Positions 1 to 13,710 of a stretch of DNA of 64,000 bases are shown piece after piece; the stretch's first letter is position 1; each line of letters opens with the position of its first letter. The position numbers and the translations under genes are program-made. Below the pieces are notes generated by a model. That model saw nothing but the letters and a program-made list of their open reading frames with translations. It was not told the origin of the DNA and searched no databases. The stretch comes from Allacma fusca (Eukaryota > Arthropoda > Collembola > Symphypleona > Sminthuridae), in assembly GCA_947179485.1 (NCBI GenBank), contig OX359245.1:50331067-50395066 (forward strand), given 5' to 3'.

Positions 1-3000
1 TACCCGGTATTCACATGAAGTTTATAGTATAAAAAACCTCACAATCAAAATAATATTTTAAAAGTACGTTGCAACATATCAAATAAGTCACTATTTCGCA
101 CGTCAATATTTAACAAAAAAATAAATTGTTATTATTTAACACGTTGCAAAGATGGAATTCTCTGGAACTTAAACCCAAAATTGTAGCTCAGAAAACTCCA
201 GTATGCTCTTTTCCTTATTAGCTCAGCAAAAGTATATTGAAAGTGCTACTTGTCTTAGCTAATTTCAGTTACTACTGTACTTTTCGCTACGATAATTAAT
301 TTAATGACTGTTACTGAATTCTCATTTAAATTCCAGTAGCTAATTGTATTACAGATGGTGTGCTGTTATTTATTTTTAATAAAGTCGATCTGAAATTTGG
401 CTTTTTAAATCGATGCATAAATGCGTAGGTTGTACATTTCTGTTAGTCTTTAAGTACTTTTAGGAACAGGAACAGGAACATCCCTGTACCTGCAGGAACA
501 GGTCCAGGAACTTTGAATTGGTACCCATTTTTATGGGAACAGGAACAGGACCATTGCTTTAGTTCCTGAAATAATGAGTACAGGAACAGGTATGGGTACC
601 AAATTTCCGTTCCCATGGACAGCACTACCCCGAATCAATTTATAGGCAAAATAAGATTTTCTTGAAAACTACATGACTCACTTATATTACAAATGCAAAT
701 ATGATTTGCTTCTTTCGATTATTAAAAAAATGCATGATGTAGTCAATTTGTTTCAATTGAAATAAATCTCGGGAAATTATCATGCTAACTGTTTATATTT
801 AGAAATCATCCTTTTATGGTATATATTAAAGAAATATTTGAGCACACGGAACAATGACGAAGCTGCAACCACGTGGCTAACATATCAAATCTCCAGATCC
901 GAAGATATCCTGTTCTTACAATAATGGAATTTTCATTATGTGCATAAGCCATTGCATCATATTTTAAAAACACAATGACAAATTTTAAGGTGTATCCGTA
1001 CCCTAAAAATGTATCAGCCTTAGCATGTCAGTGTACAGGGCAGAGATGGGCAAGCGGATCGCCTATCCTTCAGCCTTTCCAATAAAATATTGGAAAAACA
1101 GCCCTACCTTCTGGGCTATAGTTATATGCCCATTCCCTACAGGCCAAAACTAGGCAGATACATCGCCTATACCTTTTCCTTCCCTATTTTGCTCCGACCG
1201 TCAAAACATATCCCTAGTAGAAATTATGGTAACCTGAACGTCAGCGCAACGTAAAAATTTGACGTCGATTGGTCACCTCAACGTCACGTACGGACGTTCA
1301 TGTGAGGAACAAATGTCCGCTTTTTTCACGTTACGGCTACCAGTTTGAGGACCGTTTGATGAATGTTTAAAATGAACGTTGCACAGACGTAAACTCGTAA
1401 CGTATTGTCGACGGGAATTATTTAATGCTTTATGACTATTATCTATGTATGTCCATTCTTGTTTTAAATTAAAGAAATGATTAATTTTAAAGAAATAAAC
1501 GTTTATTACATACATAAATAGTTTTATTGTAATTTAATTTTTTAATTTGTATATTCACTTATGACTAATAAGTAATGAACAAAGTAGATTTGCCCACCCT
1601 GAAAAAATAGGGGTCACGTGGATAGTTCCACCAAGCCATTTTGATAATTAGGGCCAGGGTAAAAATTACATTAATAATATCCAAGTTGGAATGAATACAC
1701 AGAAGTCACATCAAAATTGCCTTCCTCAGAAACAAGTGAGTTTGGAACAGGAGTTTGGTGGGTTCCCCGCCGCTTAGTATGGTTGATCCAATTTTGAACG
1801 TAGTCTTCAATTAATTTGTCCAATTTGTACTATTTTCTCCAACCGTCTGAACACGTTCTAAAATATAATGCGCATATAAGTACAAAACATTTTCATATAA
1901 ATTTTATATTGTGTATTATAGATAATAGCTACTAAGATAAAAATAACTTAATAGAATTAAAAACAACAATTCTGGGAAATTGTTTAATTCCCATTTTGGA
2001 AACAACAAACCATTCTTGACCACTCCTTTCCTAATTTGTATGTATGTTTAACATTTTAGTTCCTACACTTACGTTAATATAGCTAATTTCAATTTTTAAT
2101 TATCGACACGTGTTTAATCAAACATTTTAGGCATTGGGATTCATAGTAATAAACCTAATTCAAATACTATTTTGCAAAAGAATATCAATTGAAATGAGAA
2201 ATTATGCACTTACCGTTTTAAAACCCGGATGAGACCAAGGAGCCTACAATTACGGGAACTGATATGATGGAAACATTTTCAAATGTGTCCAGTTTTAGTG
2301 CACGTAGTTATACATAACCACGTGGGCAATTTGTTTTAGTAAATTATGATACAGATGGTAACGTACGCGATACGTCAAATCTTAACGTAAAGTACGGACG
2401 TTTACAGAACTTTTCCGTAACCACTGCAATTCTTCGTCCAGAAAATACGCTGTTGAAACGTTGCCTCTACTGTCAGATTGTTCCTTCAACATTTAGGTTT
2501 GGTCTCGAAACGTCTATTGACGTTCGGGACCTTAATCTGACGTTTATGCTACCAAGCTCTTCTACTAGGGATGGTTAATGAACCACGGCTCCTATCACCA
2601 TGTTAACCGGGATCCCTGTTATCGGTATTAAGTGATTATAGGATTTTAAGCGGGAATGCCTTCAGGAATTTCAGATAGGACTAAATGGAGCTCTGCTTTT
2701 ATAAATTAACACGTGAATAAATATTTGCGAAAACTGAGAGGGTTTCCGTGGTGATTGGGGCTAATAAAATGTATTCACACAATATGTAATAAATTAATGT
2801 AATATATGAGCTATTATTTCACTTGCACTCCCTCTCTTGGTATTGCCTCTCACACGCTTTCACACTTGTGCTTTCCTTCACTTCTTCCCAAACCACATTT
2901 CGTGTCTAGTGTGTAAGTATATATGCGCAGACGGTTTATACAGAGGTAGGCACATAGTCTGCCCCCTCCGTATCATTCTCACAATCCAATGACATTTGCA

Positions 3001-3313
3001 TTGTAACAATTAGCTAATGATTATTATATACCGCAATATATCTCATATAGGCCATATATGTACATTAATGTTAAACTCGCACTGTTAGAACTTCACATAG
3101 TTAATTATCGGCAAACAAATAGTACAGTTTGAATTGGATGTGTCTTCTTGCAATTTCCTACATATGTATGTAAACACTACAAAGTCAATTTCGTCCCCGT
3201 TGGCGAATTACATTATTAGAGACATTTTGTTCTTCTTAAGTTACCTTTACGCAATACATAAAGTGCTTACATCAACAAGCTTTAAAAACATTTGTTTCTA
3301 TCTTGGCAAAATA
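1..3313. other. gene-free intergenic DNA with repeat fragments
   Basis: I see no supportable gene. A short GGAACAGG-type minisatellite lies at about 460-620. It ends in an inverted-repeat-like terminus (complement TAGTGCTGTCCATGGG) near 605-630, without a recognisable partner. A TAGGGATGG terminus-like sequence lies near 2566. The rest is AT-rich DNA with short ORFs of no recognisable content. Confidence 0.5.
1212..2570. mobile_element. putative TIR element with ACGT-rich ends
   Basis: CCCTAGTAGAA at 1212 is matched by TTCTACTAGGG ending at 2570, an 11-bp perfect inverted pair. Similarity continues inward (GGTAACC versus GCTACC). Both subterminal regions carry related ACGTNCGGACGTT motifs near 1290 and 2390. 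No clean target-site duplication is visible, so the boundaries and superfamily are uncertain. Confidence 0.35.
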
Positions 3314-5037
3314 TTAACCAATCAGGATCGAAGTGATGGAAATGTTAGAAACGACCTCGAAAGTTGTGAGCATTGTTGTCGGGCAAAAATAATAAACCCG
3401 ACCGATTCGGATCATCAATGGTGACATTCCCTGGAGTGCCTTCCTGATAACCAGTGTCTCTTTCGTTCCATGTGTCCAGGACTGGAGATATTGAATGGCT
3501 AGCACATTCACTCTTCCTAAAAGAGTGTACAAGACAGCTGTGCACCCCATCATGATCAACATGAATGTGGGGAACAGACCCATGACAGCAATTGGGATTT
3601 TGTCATGGAGTTTTACAATATTGAACATGCAAAAGGCGGGACAGGTGATGCCAAACATCATCAAGGCTGGAGAAATTATTGATGCAACACAAAAATTGAA
3701 ATTTGTATTGAAAACACTTAATATTCGATAATGTTTTAAGGCATCCTCAATGGTGAAGTGTGTATTCTGTTTCTTAAAGCTCGTTCTAAAAATCACAATT
3801 AGAACTCACACAGTTTGATAAAACTGCTTAAATTGAAATTATTAGAGTCATTAGTAAGGATATACCTTTTCAATTGTTTCAGCCAATAGTTGTTGACACT
3901 GACATACAATAAAAAGCATATGATAACGAAGACAAGTGTAGTGCTGCATGCCACATATAGACGTATTTCTAGAATGAACCAAATCCCACCCAGCCAGCTT
4001 CGATGGTCTTTTGGTATCCATACAAACAAGTAGCGGCTGTTGTCTACATCAATGAAAAACATTAGTAGGAGCAACAAAGGTGATGTAACAGTTGAACAAG
4101 TGAATATCCAAATCATGACGTCGCAACCATCAGTTTTTAGAATCTTTAGTTTAGACCCATGTAGTCCTGTTTTATCAAGAAAAATATTAAATACCATACA
4201 AATCACTTGTTACTGTTTGTGTATGAAGGCTGAAATCAAGGGTCGGATTTTTGTAAATCTCCCTGGAAGATCATTTCTGAATTTCCCTGCTGACTATTAT
4301 CTCCCTGCTGGTAGGTCCTCAACGATTTCAAAAATCCCTGCTGAAAAAAGGTCAACGATTTTCAAAATCCCTGTTGGCAAAAAAAATTCCATACAAGACG
4401 TTAAATCCCTGCCAAATTAGGCCAATCAAATCAAAAATCCCTGTTTGCTTAACAAATTTCCCTGAAACACGTCAACACATTTGAAAATCCCTGCCAAAAA
4501 AAGATCAACGAATTTTTTAAAATCCCTGTTCGTAAAAATAAATCCCTACCCTTTGAGATTTTCCCTGCCAGCAATACTTTTTCCCTGGGACGAGTTTTCC
4601 CGTCTTCCCACAAAAATCCGACCCCTGGCATAAATCTAAAGATAAGAGATATAAGGTGAGTAGTCAAAATGTATACCCTGCAGGCGCTGATCATATTTAA
4701 TTATATCATTCAAAATATTTACTAATTCCTTTCGCTTTAACGCCACTCCTAGTTGAAACATTCCAAAGAAAAAATAACCAAATGAGTAAAAGAAATCAAT
4801 GGTTAAATAAGCTGGACTTCGGTTCTGGTGGTTAACCCCATTCACGAAGATAAAAAGCGTGTAAGCACTTTGAAAAATGAACATTCCAAGCGTAGTTAGC
4901 CAAATGAATAAGTATAACAGATGTCTTTTAACACAAATTCTTTTAGTGGCGGTGTTCCAATTGCAAGGAAGAGTACCAGTAACGGTGGAGAGTGCAAAGA
5001 AATATCTTAGGCCTTTAAAGGTGGCTATCGTTAGCAT
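3314..5037 (-). CDS. multi-pass receptor-like protein A (gustatory-receptor-like family)
   Basis: Three exons: 4677-5037, 3866-4166 and 3314-3785 (361, 301 and 472 nt). They join in frame into about 377 residues. Donors are G|GTATAC and AG|GTATAT; acceptors are ACAG and TTTTTAG. Hydrophobic stretches are spaced like a seven-transmembrane protein, two or more per exon, and there is no signal peptide. The C-terminus carries the family signature GRVNVL...YLQSW...YYFCPTTMLTT. Length, topology and the conserved last helix resemble arthropod gustatory/odorant receptor-like proteins, although the classic TYhhhhhQF motif is absent. The gene is one of five paralogues here with identical exon sizes and looks intact. 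A MITE-like element sits in intron 1. Family membership is clear from the paralogues; the chemoreceptor function is inference. Confidence 0.7.
4240..4624. mobile_element. MITE-like element, GGGTCGGATTTTTGT ends
   Basis: This sequence lies inside intron 1 of receptor gene A. It starts GGGTCGGATTTTTGT and ends ACAAAAATCCGACCC, an inverted pair of about 15 bp. The interior is rich in short AATCCCTG-type repeats. Related copies occur at 18805-19112 and 61683-62009 in other receptor genes, with fragments near 5585 and 25836. No target-site duplication was found. Confidence 0.6.
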
Positions 5038-6797
5038 TTTGCAGTTGGGTTCTGATGAACGAATTGTATTTGTAAAATGGAATAGTTGTTATCTGGCCCT
5101 CAATAGGAATATACTATTCCTACCGTTGGATACCCCTCTCCACATGTAAATGCCATGGAATGAAATAACTTTCTTACAGTAGCCCGGAAAAAAGTAAATT
5201 AACTACATTCCGGAAGATTTTTTGCTGAAGCAATTGACGTGGTCATAATCAATTTCAGCGGACTGTTTTCACATACTGATGTCTGTATGCAAAATTAATT
5301 GTTCATACTAATCGTATACATGAAGCAACTTTCCAAAAATCACACACGCTTGCTTAATACAATAATCTTTTAGTTACAATATATTTAGGCTAGTTACGAA
5401 ACATATAGACTCACAGATGGATTAAACGTTGCGGAATATGTAATAATTATGGGGTATTTTCGGGCAGGTCGTAGCCTCAAAAAATTGCAAAATTATTCCC
5501 TTTGTAATCATTATTTAAGGAGCGTTGTAACTTTGCCATTTTTTCACAAGAAATTTTCGAATTAATTGACGACTTCCCAGCAGGGAACAAAAATCCGACC
5601 CCGTCGGGTACTTATCGGTTTTGGATAAAAACTCGAGAGATTGAGTGCATGAAAACTAAGACGACCATTTGTCAGAATTTTCAAAAGCAGATTACGCATG
5701 TCCTTGATATTCTCAATAGGCGAACCTCTAGGGTAGGCGAATATATATTAATACAAGAATGAGGTTTATGTTTTGTTGGGGGGTTAGGGTGTGCATAGGG
5801 AGAGGTAAATCGTTTGAGAATGTGAATGATACCCATAAGTTCATAACGCTTCTGAAAATGGGGGTAAAAGTACCCGTATATACACATATGTATGTTCGTT
5901 TGAGCTTTTGAGTATGGGTGCAACGGGTTTTTATTTGATTTAAATATCACACGCGAATGGTGTTGTATTTCGGTATACAAGGGTTGACAATAAATATTTT
6001 ACAATAATCCCAAACGGTGAGCATTGACTGGTAATGCTAAGTTTAATGGGGCAGTACTTTTGTTACGGGCAATTTCCAAAAGTAGTTTGTAATGGACGTG
6101 TAACGAGCCGAAAGAAGCCTTAATTTATAATTATTCTAACATGATCCAAACAGCAATTAAAAATGTTATTGAGAATCAGCAGATCTTTATTTATTCATGA
6201 CAAAAAATCAAGTTGCACTAGACCTGTTAGGTGGTATTTTTGCATGCGAATTACAGTTATTTATTTTCATAAATTTAAAGTAAAAATTTATGAAGAGCAT
6301 TTCAATTGAAAATATTTAACGACATGGTTTTCATTACTATCAGAAAAATATTTGTTCCAGAGATAGGGGCGGTATTGCTTACAAAAATCTGTAACGTTCA
6401 GCTAAACGTGGAAACATTGATTTAATGGCTATTTGTCCCTATAATTGTTGTAAGTTTATCTCGGAAAGTTTTTGTTGAATTTGAAATTTGTTATTGATCT
6501 ATTTCAATTATTTGTTGACGCGTATTGTAAATGTGGAATATTTAATTTGTAAAGGGTATAAAAAGTTGTTATAAAGGGGCATTTCATTTAAAAGAGGTAA
6601 AAGAGCATGTAAAACTTAAAATAGTAATACAAAGTAATTTAGCTATTTGTTGTTTTGTTTGGATGTGCTCTTTCGCGTATTTCACCGTTGACCGTATACC
6701 AAACAAAAAGCAAATTTTGTCCCCTTCGGTGAATGTAATTATATGAGAATTTTTATGGGTATGTTTTGTAATGGATAGGGTCTTTGCACCTACCTAC
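5038..6797. other. gene-free stretch upstream of receptor A
   Basis: No gene is seen. It should contain the promoter region of receptor A. A terminal fragment of the GGGTCGGATTTTTGT element family is visible near 5575-5605. Confidence 0.4.
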
Positions 6798-7739
6798 CAG
6801 AGCTATGCAAAATACTTGGTCTTCGATGCCAAAATACAAAATAAAATACCCGAATTAAAATATGGAAAATACAAAATACAAAGTAAAATACCTCAGGTTA
6901 CATTGCTAAAATAAAAATAAAAATACAGTAATTACTTGGTAGAAAATTTAAAATACTCAAATACAAAATACTGTATTTTAAATACAATACTTTTCTTAAA
7001 ATACCCACCTAATCCTCACTATTTTCGATTTCTAGAACAAACTTTTTAAAACAGTCACTTCAAAGACTGCATAATTATATGTAAGACATGTGTAGTAATA
7101 AATTGTTCAACGGTTGCCGAATGGGTAAGTCCATTATAACTATATTTGAAGTCGTTTTGACTGTTAATGAAGTAACATTAATATGAAATTTTTATTTATT
7201 AGTAAATAAATGTATTTTCGGAATAATTATTATAAAAAGGGGCTAGTAACTGAAAATTAAATCGAGTACGTGTTCGTCTTCGGCGTATCTTAAATATCGT
7301 TGTTGAAGAGGCAAAATGATATGTGCTGTAAAAACCATGCCCACGTAGACCATTTCGCCTCTTCAACGACGATATACAGTACTGAGAATCAGAACATGTT
7401 TGATGTAGCCAAGGGATTCATTCCAACGTACTGTATGTTATTCCAATGTGTAAAATGGAATTTTCAGACATTGCACATCGTATAAGCTACATACAGTGTC
7501 AAAATCAGAAATCATACCAGCGAAAAGTATTTTGAGCAAAATACTTTATTTGAATTACATTTCATATTTCATTGAGAGTAAGTAAATACCAAATATTTTT
7601 GTACTTCCTGGCTCTCAAAATACTAAGTACAAAATACTTGCTTACTGCTTACCAACTTTGAAATACAAAATACAAAATACTTTGTGGTCTGAAAATACGT
7701 ATTTTAAAATACTGTATTTGAAAATACTGCATAGCTCTG
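6798..7739. mobile_element. hAT-type MITE with AAAATAC minisatellite arms
   Basis: The ends are inverted: CAGAGCTATGCAAAATACTT at the left, and the complement CAGAGCTATGCAGTATTTTC at the right. A perfect 8-bp duplication CTACCTAC flanks it (6790-6797 and 7740-7747). Both arms are degenerate AAAATAC/ATACAAAAT repeats, and the centre is unique with no transposase. The 8-bp duplication and the CAGAG terminus fit the hAT superfamily (YARNG ends). Confidence 0.85.
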
Positions 7740-7780
7740 CTACCTACTATGAAAACGTTTGTTTGTGAATTGACAAAATT

Positions 7781-9913
7781 TTATCCAACCACGATCGAAG
7801 TGATGGAAACATTAGAAATGACCCCGAAAGTTGTGAGCATTGTTGTCGGGCAAAAATAATAAATCCATCCTATTCGAATCATCAATGGAGACATTCCCTG
7901 GAGTGCCTTTCTGGTAACCAGTGTTGCCTTCGTCCCACGTGTCCAGGACTGGAGGTATTCAATGGTCAGCACATTCACTCTTCCTAAAAGACTGTACAAG
8001 ACAGCTGTGCACCCCATCATGAGTAACATGAAGGTGGGGAACAAAGCTAACACAGAAATCGGGATTTTGTCATGGAGTTTTACAATATTGAACATACAAA
8101 AGGTGACGTGCGCGTCTAGGTTTCTAAAGCTTGCTCTGAAAATCACAATTAGGAGTCATCCATTTAATGCACGTAACACTAACACAAAAGTTCTGATGAC
8201 CGTAGATATATAAACTGTGTGTCATAAATTCCCAAAGAGTTGTTAGTACTGAACTACCTTTTCAAATGTTTCAGCCAGTAGTTGTTTACATTGACATAAA
8301 CTAAAAAACATATGACAACAAAGACAAATGTAGCTCCACATGCTACATGTAAGCGTATTTCTCGAATCAACCAAATAACGCTCAGCCAGTTTCGGTGGAC
8401 GTCTGGTATCCAAACAAACAGGTAGCGACTGTTGTCCACATCAATGAGAAACATTAGCAGGAGCAACAACGTAGATGAAACATGTTGACTTGTGAATAAC
8501 CAAACCAGTAAATCGCAACCATCGGTCCTAAGTCTCTTTAGTAAATAGTGCATCGCATGGGTTCAGGTCGCACCCGGGTATTTGGGTTCAGGTCCAGGTT
8601 CAGGTTCAGTATGGGTGCATGCATTTTGGACCCAATAATTTTGGGTCCTTTCTGGGTACAATATTTTATACCCGTGAAATTGGGTACAGGTTCAGGTTCA
8701 GGACCAGGTACAGAGAAAAACCCGTTTTGATTTTACCTGTCAGGACCAGGTGTAACAAATGAAAGACCTGAACCTGATCACAAAAGACCTGACATGTTTG
8801 GGTTCGTTGATTGAAAGTTAAAGGCCGGAGAATTTCAAGCTTCCAAGATGATTTCCATCGCAAAAGGAATGGCAGGGTGTCCCAGGAACCAGTGAACTTG
8901 CATTCTTATTCATTTTAAATTTATTTTATACTACAAATGCCCAATTTATACTTTTAGTACAAGATAAAATTTAAAAAAAGTTCGGATTCTCAAGTACCCA
9001 AACATGTTCAGGTCCGGTTCAAAAATACCCGGGTTCAGGTCGTCTTTTGGGTACTTTTTCGGGTTCAGGTACTAATCAGGTGCGGGTACTACAAAAATGC
9101 AATTGGGTCACGTTCAGGATCGAAAAATTTGAACCTGTTAAATGGGTTAATTTTTCAGGTACAGGTTCACACTTTTGAGGTACCCAAAGTTTGGGTCCAG
9201 GTTCAGGTACAGGTTCGACTGTTTTGAACCCAAGCGATGCACTACTCTTTAGTTTTGACCCATGTAGTCCTGTTTGACAAAGAAAGACACTACAAAACAA
9301 CAAACATCACTTGTTGGTTGTTGTATCAAGTGGTCAGGTAAAAGGTTGTAATAAGGTTGTGTTTGATTGCTTAAAAATTAGCGGGAAAGTTTTATTTAAA
9401 TAATTTCTATGTGCGACTGATGAGCTCATAAAATAGGGCTTAATAACTTTGGGGTAAACGGGGATTTTGTTGCAATAGTTTTGCTTCTGCACAAAAATAT
9501 TAAAATAAATTAACCCTCTATAGCAATACAAAATGTGTTGAAAATATATACCCTGTAGATGCTGATCATATTCAAACAAAGTATTCAAAATATTTCCCAG
9601 TTCCTTTCGTTTCAATGCCATTCCTAATTGAAACATTGCGAAGAAAAAGTAACCAATAGTGTAAATGAAATCAATGGCTAAATAAGCGGGACTTCGATTC
9701 TGGTTGATAATCCCATTCAGGAAGATCCAGAAGATGTAAGAACTTTGGAAAACGAACGTTCCGAGTGTCGAGAACCAAACGCTTAAAGAAACTAGATGAG
9801 TTTTTAACACAAATTCTTTTAGTGGTAGTTTTCCATTTATAAGGAAGAGTACCAGATACGGAGGAAATTGCAAAGAAATATCTTAGACCATTAAAAGTGG
9901 CTTTCGTTAACAT
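7781..9913 (-). pseudogene. receptor-like gene B, broken paralogue of gene A
   Basis: This is the same three-exon family as A, C, D and E, but with three lesions. Exon 1 (about 9553-9913) has an extra A in the run complementary to T 9801-9805, shifting frame after the ICVK motif. Exon 2 is split by a 703-bp transposon at 8542-9244: its 5' end is near 9247-9270 and its main part is 8254-8533. Exon 3 (about 7781-8139) lacks an in-frame 39-codon segment present in the other copies, removing one predicted transmembrane helix; the junction is near 8100. The remaining sequence is still highly similar to C and E, so the inactivation is probably recent. Confidence 0.8.
8542..9244. mobile_element. hAT-type MITE with GGTTCAGG minisatellite, in an exon
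   Basis: The element interrupts exon 2 of receptor pseudogene B. A perfect 8-bp duplication CTCTTTAG flanks it (8534-8541 and 9245-9252). The ends are inverted: TAGTGCATCGCATGGGTTCA four bases in from the left edge, and complement TAGTGCATCGCTTGGGTTCA at the right. Both arms consist of GGGTTCAGGTAC-type repeats and there is no transposase. Removing the element and one duplication restores the sequence seen in paralogue C, which confirms the boundaries. Confidence 0.88.
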
Positions 9914-11500
9914 TTTCAGGTTTTAGATCTGTTGACTCTATTGAACTTGCAGAATGGATTGGTCAGTACATACCTGCAACATAACAAGGACGTCTATGGC
10001 TCCCTACTTGTACTAAAACCCGCGGATTTAAATATGCTTAGGACTGTAATTGGAAAGTTTAGCAAACTTGCCCCAGGATTGTGGGTTGAAAGAATAAAGG
10101 TATAATAATTACGGTTGGATTGAGGGCTGGTTCGGATAATTTACTAATTATGCACAATTAATCGCCCGTAATCCTCATGAGGCAACTTTGGTAGAGTGAC
10201 CACGTAAATATCAACGGGTGTCCCGAATTATTTTTGTTGACTGGAACGTATTCGGAGTATCTGTTGAAGACAGGCTTCGGTAAATAAAAACGCCCTGGAA
10301 TATTTCAAATAAATAGTTATGAGATATTTGATGAAAGTATACTTAAGGGCTAAGTTATTATTTTCTTGGGAGAAAAAATATTTGCCAAGAAATACATGCA
10401 TATATTCATGGCTAGATATACATATAAAAGCTTAATTAATTTTAGAGGAGCGACCTACTATTAATCATGCAGTCTTTATATTATTGCCTATCATTTTTAT
10501 TACCTCTAGTAACTGATTCTTTCGAGTTGTAGTTAGTTCATTTTTCAGTTAGGGAATAAGCCTCGACAATTATGTGCTCAATCCTTTGGAGAATTGGATA
10601 TGTATATATTATTATGAAAGTTTCAAATACGAAAACATATTTAGTGGAATCGAAAAGGAGTGCCGCTGCCAAGATAATTGCGTAAAGGACAGATATTTCA
10701 TGTAATTGCTCAAATTTATTTATTGTTTTCATAATGAAATCCATATTACCTATTTTTATACTTATCTGTAGTTTCTATAATTATTGAAAATACGCTATAT
10801 CAACGTTTACAGAAGATAAAAGTATCCATCAAATTTTGTGGCCTCAAATTTAATATCAATAAGTTAATTACAGGAAACAATATTGACCTGGACTGATTTG
10901 AGTAGACTTCTTTCCTGGTCTATTTTTACGAGTGGCACAAGCTTACAAAACATTGAAGAATGATTTGTTTGGAAGCAACGATGTGGAAACATTCCTACAC
11001 CTGATTCGGAATTTGACGGGACAAATTAACTTTTGAAGGTTTAACCGTGCGCTATAATAAATTGGATTCTTGGTGTAATGTAATTTGTTTAATATTAACA
11101 AAGTTTTTTCTATTTGGTTTGCTGACAATTCCGAGATTTTCTGTGGCAATTTCCATGTGTAAGCAAATTCTGAAGATTCCTACTTTATTTTCATACTAGG
11201 AGTGCAAGTTACATGCTTTTAAATTTACTGGTTTTGAAAGCGAAAAACTTCCAGATTTGTCGTCGTTGTTAGGGAATTTTTGAATCAGGAAATCTTCAAC
11301 ATTTCATTTGAAGTAAAAAATCAGAGGAATAACGAAATTATTTATTTCCAACTTCCAACATTAAAATATAATTGCATACATATATCTGTACGCACTTGGG
11401 TTGCTCCCAGCCCTACACCAGTCTCCCAAGTTGCCACAATTACACAATTTTGCTAAAGAAAATATGTTGTTTTTATCCAGTGCGTTTATTTAGTGAAGAG
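9914..11500. other. gene-free stretch
   Basis: No supportable gene. It contains the upstream region of pseudogene B and AT-rich DNA with short unrecognisable ORFs. Confidence 0.4.
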
Positions 11501-11514
11501 AAATAAATAATTAA

Positions 11515-11937
11515 AGCAAAGCAAAAGCAAAGCAAAGCAACTTTTATTGTCTTTCAGTACACAGACTATAACAATCTTACATTCAGTTTTTACATTGCAT
11601 GTTAATATGGTTTGGGACGCAGCCCGTTAATCTTAACCTAATTTGCATAATCTATGGAGGTGAGAGAGCAAGGTAACATAGATGGAGAATATATCCCACG
11701 ACGAACTGAGGGTGCACTGTCTAGCTGTAACAGAGGCACCCATATCCCGAAGAACGGTAAGTTCACTCACACTGAAGTGAGTGTTTGGGTGCATGCTAAC
11801 TAGCAGTACATCCCACAGAACCCAACATCTATCTCTCTCTTTCTCTCACCTCCGCGACTGCAGGGGCACTGGGCTTTGAAGCCATTCCTCAACGATGGTA
11901 GTTGAGTACATTCAGTGCTGGACTACTCCTGCAGTCC
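11515..11937 (-). mobile_element. retroposon copy (SINE or truncated LINE)
   Basis: A 14-bp duplication AAATAAATAATTAA occurs at 11501-11514 and again at 11938-11951. On the minus strand the insert ends in GACAATAAAAGTTGC followed by a GCTTT-type simple tail. That layout, long duplication plus 3' simple-repeat tail, is typical of target-primed reverse transcription. There is no coding content, so it is either a SINE or the 3' end of a 5'-truncated LINE. Confidence 0.7.
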
Positions 11938-11951
11938 AAATAAATAATTAA

Positions 11952-13098
11952 CATTACAATTATATCGTTCTGCATGACTTGCTCGCTATTGCTGGTTCGG
12001 GACACTCTGCAATGATACTTTTCTGAGATTTGAGATTATGCATCTATTCATATAGAATTAAACTAGGGCTGAATCGTTGCAATTATTTTATTTTACTAAG
12101 CGGTTATTCTAACGTCGAGTCTTCACTTCCTACCAAAAATGCTCATTATGCTTTAGTTTCGGTTATTTTTGGGTACAGCCGTATACGTTTTTCTTTTTTA
12201 CGCACCCAGCAAATAGCAACATCATCATAATGAGTTATCAAATCATTGTGCCCACGAAAGCGAAACGCCCTTAGAAAAGAAACCATCGGTAAAATTCAAT
12301 TTGATCTCACCTAACATATTTAATACTATGCAGTTGTGCATCTTCCATCTCACTTCAACCTCACAGTTAGCAGAGCCATCACAAAGGACCCATAAACAGT
12401 ACACTCAGTGTTTTCCCTTTTCATTTGAAAATAATTTGTTGTTCCTAAGAATTTTGGATCACCAGTTATTAGTAACTCAGAAACCAAGGTAGAGGGTTAT
12501 TAGATGTTGTAATTACTATTTTATAATAGGATTTTTGGAGCAAAGAGATATTGAAATAGAATATTCCAACAATAGAATCACACTGGAATCACTTCAACCA
12601 ACGTGTAAGAGAAATTTATGCTCAGCGTATTGAATTTGTAATACCTCAACTTGTTTCAATGGGGTTGTATAAACGTTAATCGTGATAACACTTTTGTTCC
12701 CTATTATAATTCTGTAAAACTATCATGTCACCAGCAAAACGTATACTGACTTGCATAATGAAAATGTTTCATAAGAACACTGATTTCTGTGCACGTACAT
12801 AATTATACATCTGCATCTAACAATAAATTCAATCTTTCAAAAACGTAATCCTATAGATGAGACGCGATTCCGTCCAAGAGTTCCAAATGGGTTTCTAACT
12901 ACGAGATGGTAGAAAATAAAACCTCAAATAATCGATCAAAGTAACGATATTTGAAACATATTATTTTACACAGTCTAAGTTGTTAAATGACTGATTCTCA
13001 AAGAACAGGACGGTAATAAATACAGCGTGGCAGCGTACTCCAATTAATGTTTTTATCTACCAAAAAATCATTTTCATTCGATTTGGTGAATAACCTTA
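11952..13098. other. gene-free stretch
   Basis: AT-rich DNA with only short ORFs that show no recognisable domains. Confidence 0.4.
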
Positions 13099-13710
13099 GG
13101 GGCTGTACACATACAACGTTATCATAAACGTGGGTCGTCAATTTCGCAGAAGCTAAAAAATGTTAACGAGATACATAGGGTCATGATGGGTATTGATAAC
13201 GTTAGCGTTAGATTCACCCTAAAATCTCACTTTACCCCTGTCAAAAAACTAATTGAAAAGCTATCGCATAAAATATATGCTTACAATTAGTGTTTCTTGT
13301 CAATTGCAAGTTAACCGCAATTACTAATTGCACTTGCAAGTTCGGTTCAATTACGGTAATTTTACATCAGGGAATTGCAATTGCCGATGCAAATACAATT
13401 TCTGTGTAATTAAATTGCAATTACACAAGCATTAAATACTTGCAATTACCGGTTATGCACAACTGAAATTGATAGAAATTCAATTGCAATTGCAAGTGCT
13501 TGCACTGCAAAAAGTTGCAATTTAAAAAATGCTTATCAATTTAATTGCAACTTGCAACCGTTTCGAATTTGAGCGCGAAATTCCACAAAATGCCTCAATA
13601 AGTCATTCCGCTCTGATAACAAATGTACATAATAATAATACAGAGTAATGTCTCATTGAGTGTAATAATTACTGTACTGACAATGAGTGTACAATTCCGT
13701 TGGTGAGGAG

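Noticed and set aside
1042..1600. hAT element from CAGAGATGGGCAA at about 1042 to TTGCCCACCCTG near 1599
   Set aside because: The ends look right, but the flanking octamers do not match and the pair would overlap the 1212-2570 inverted pair.
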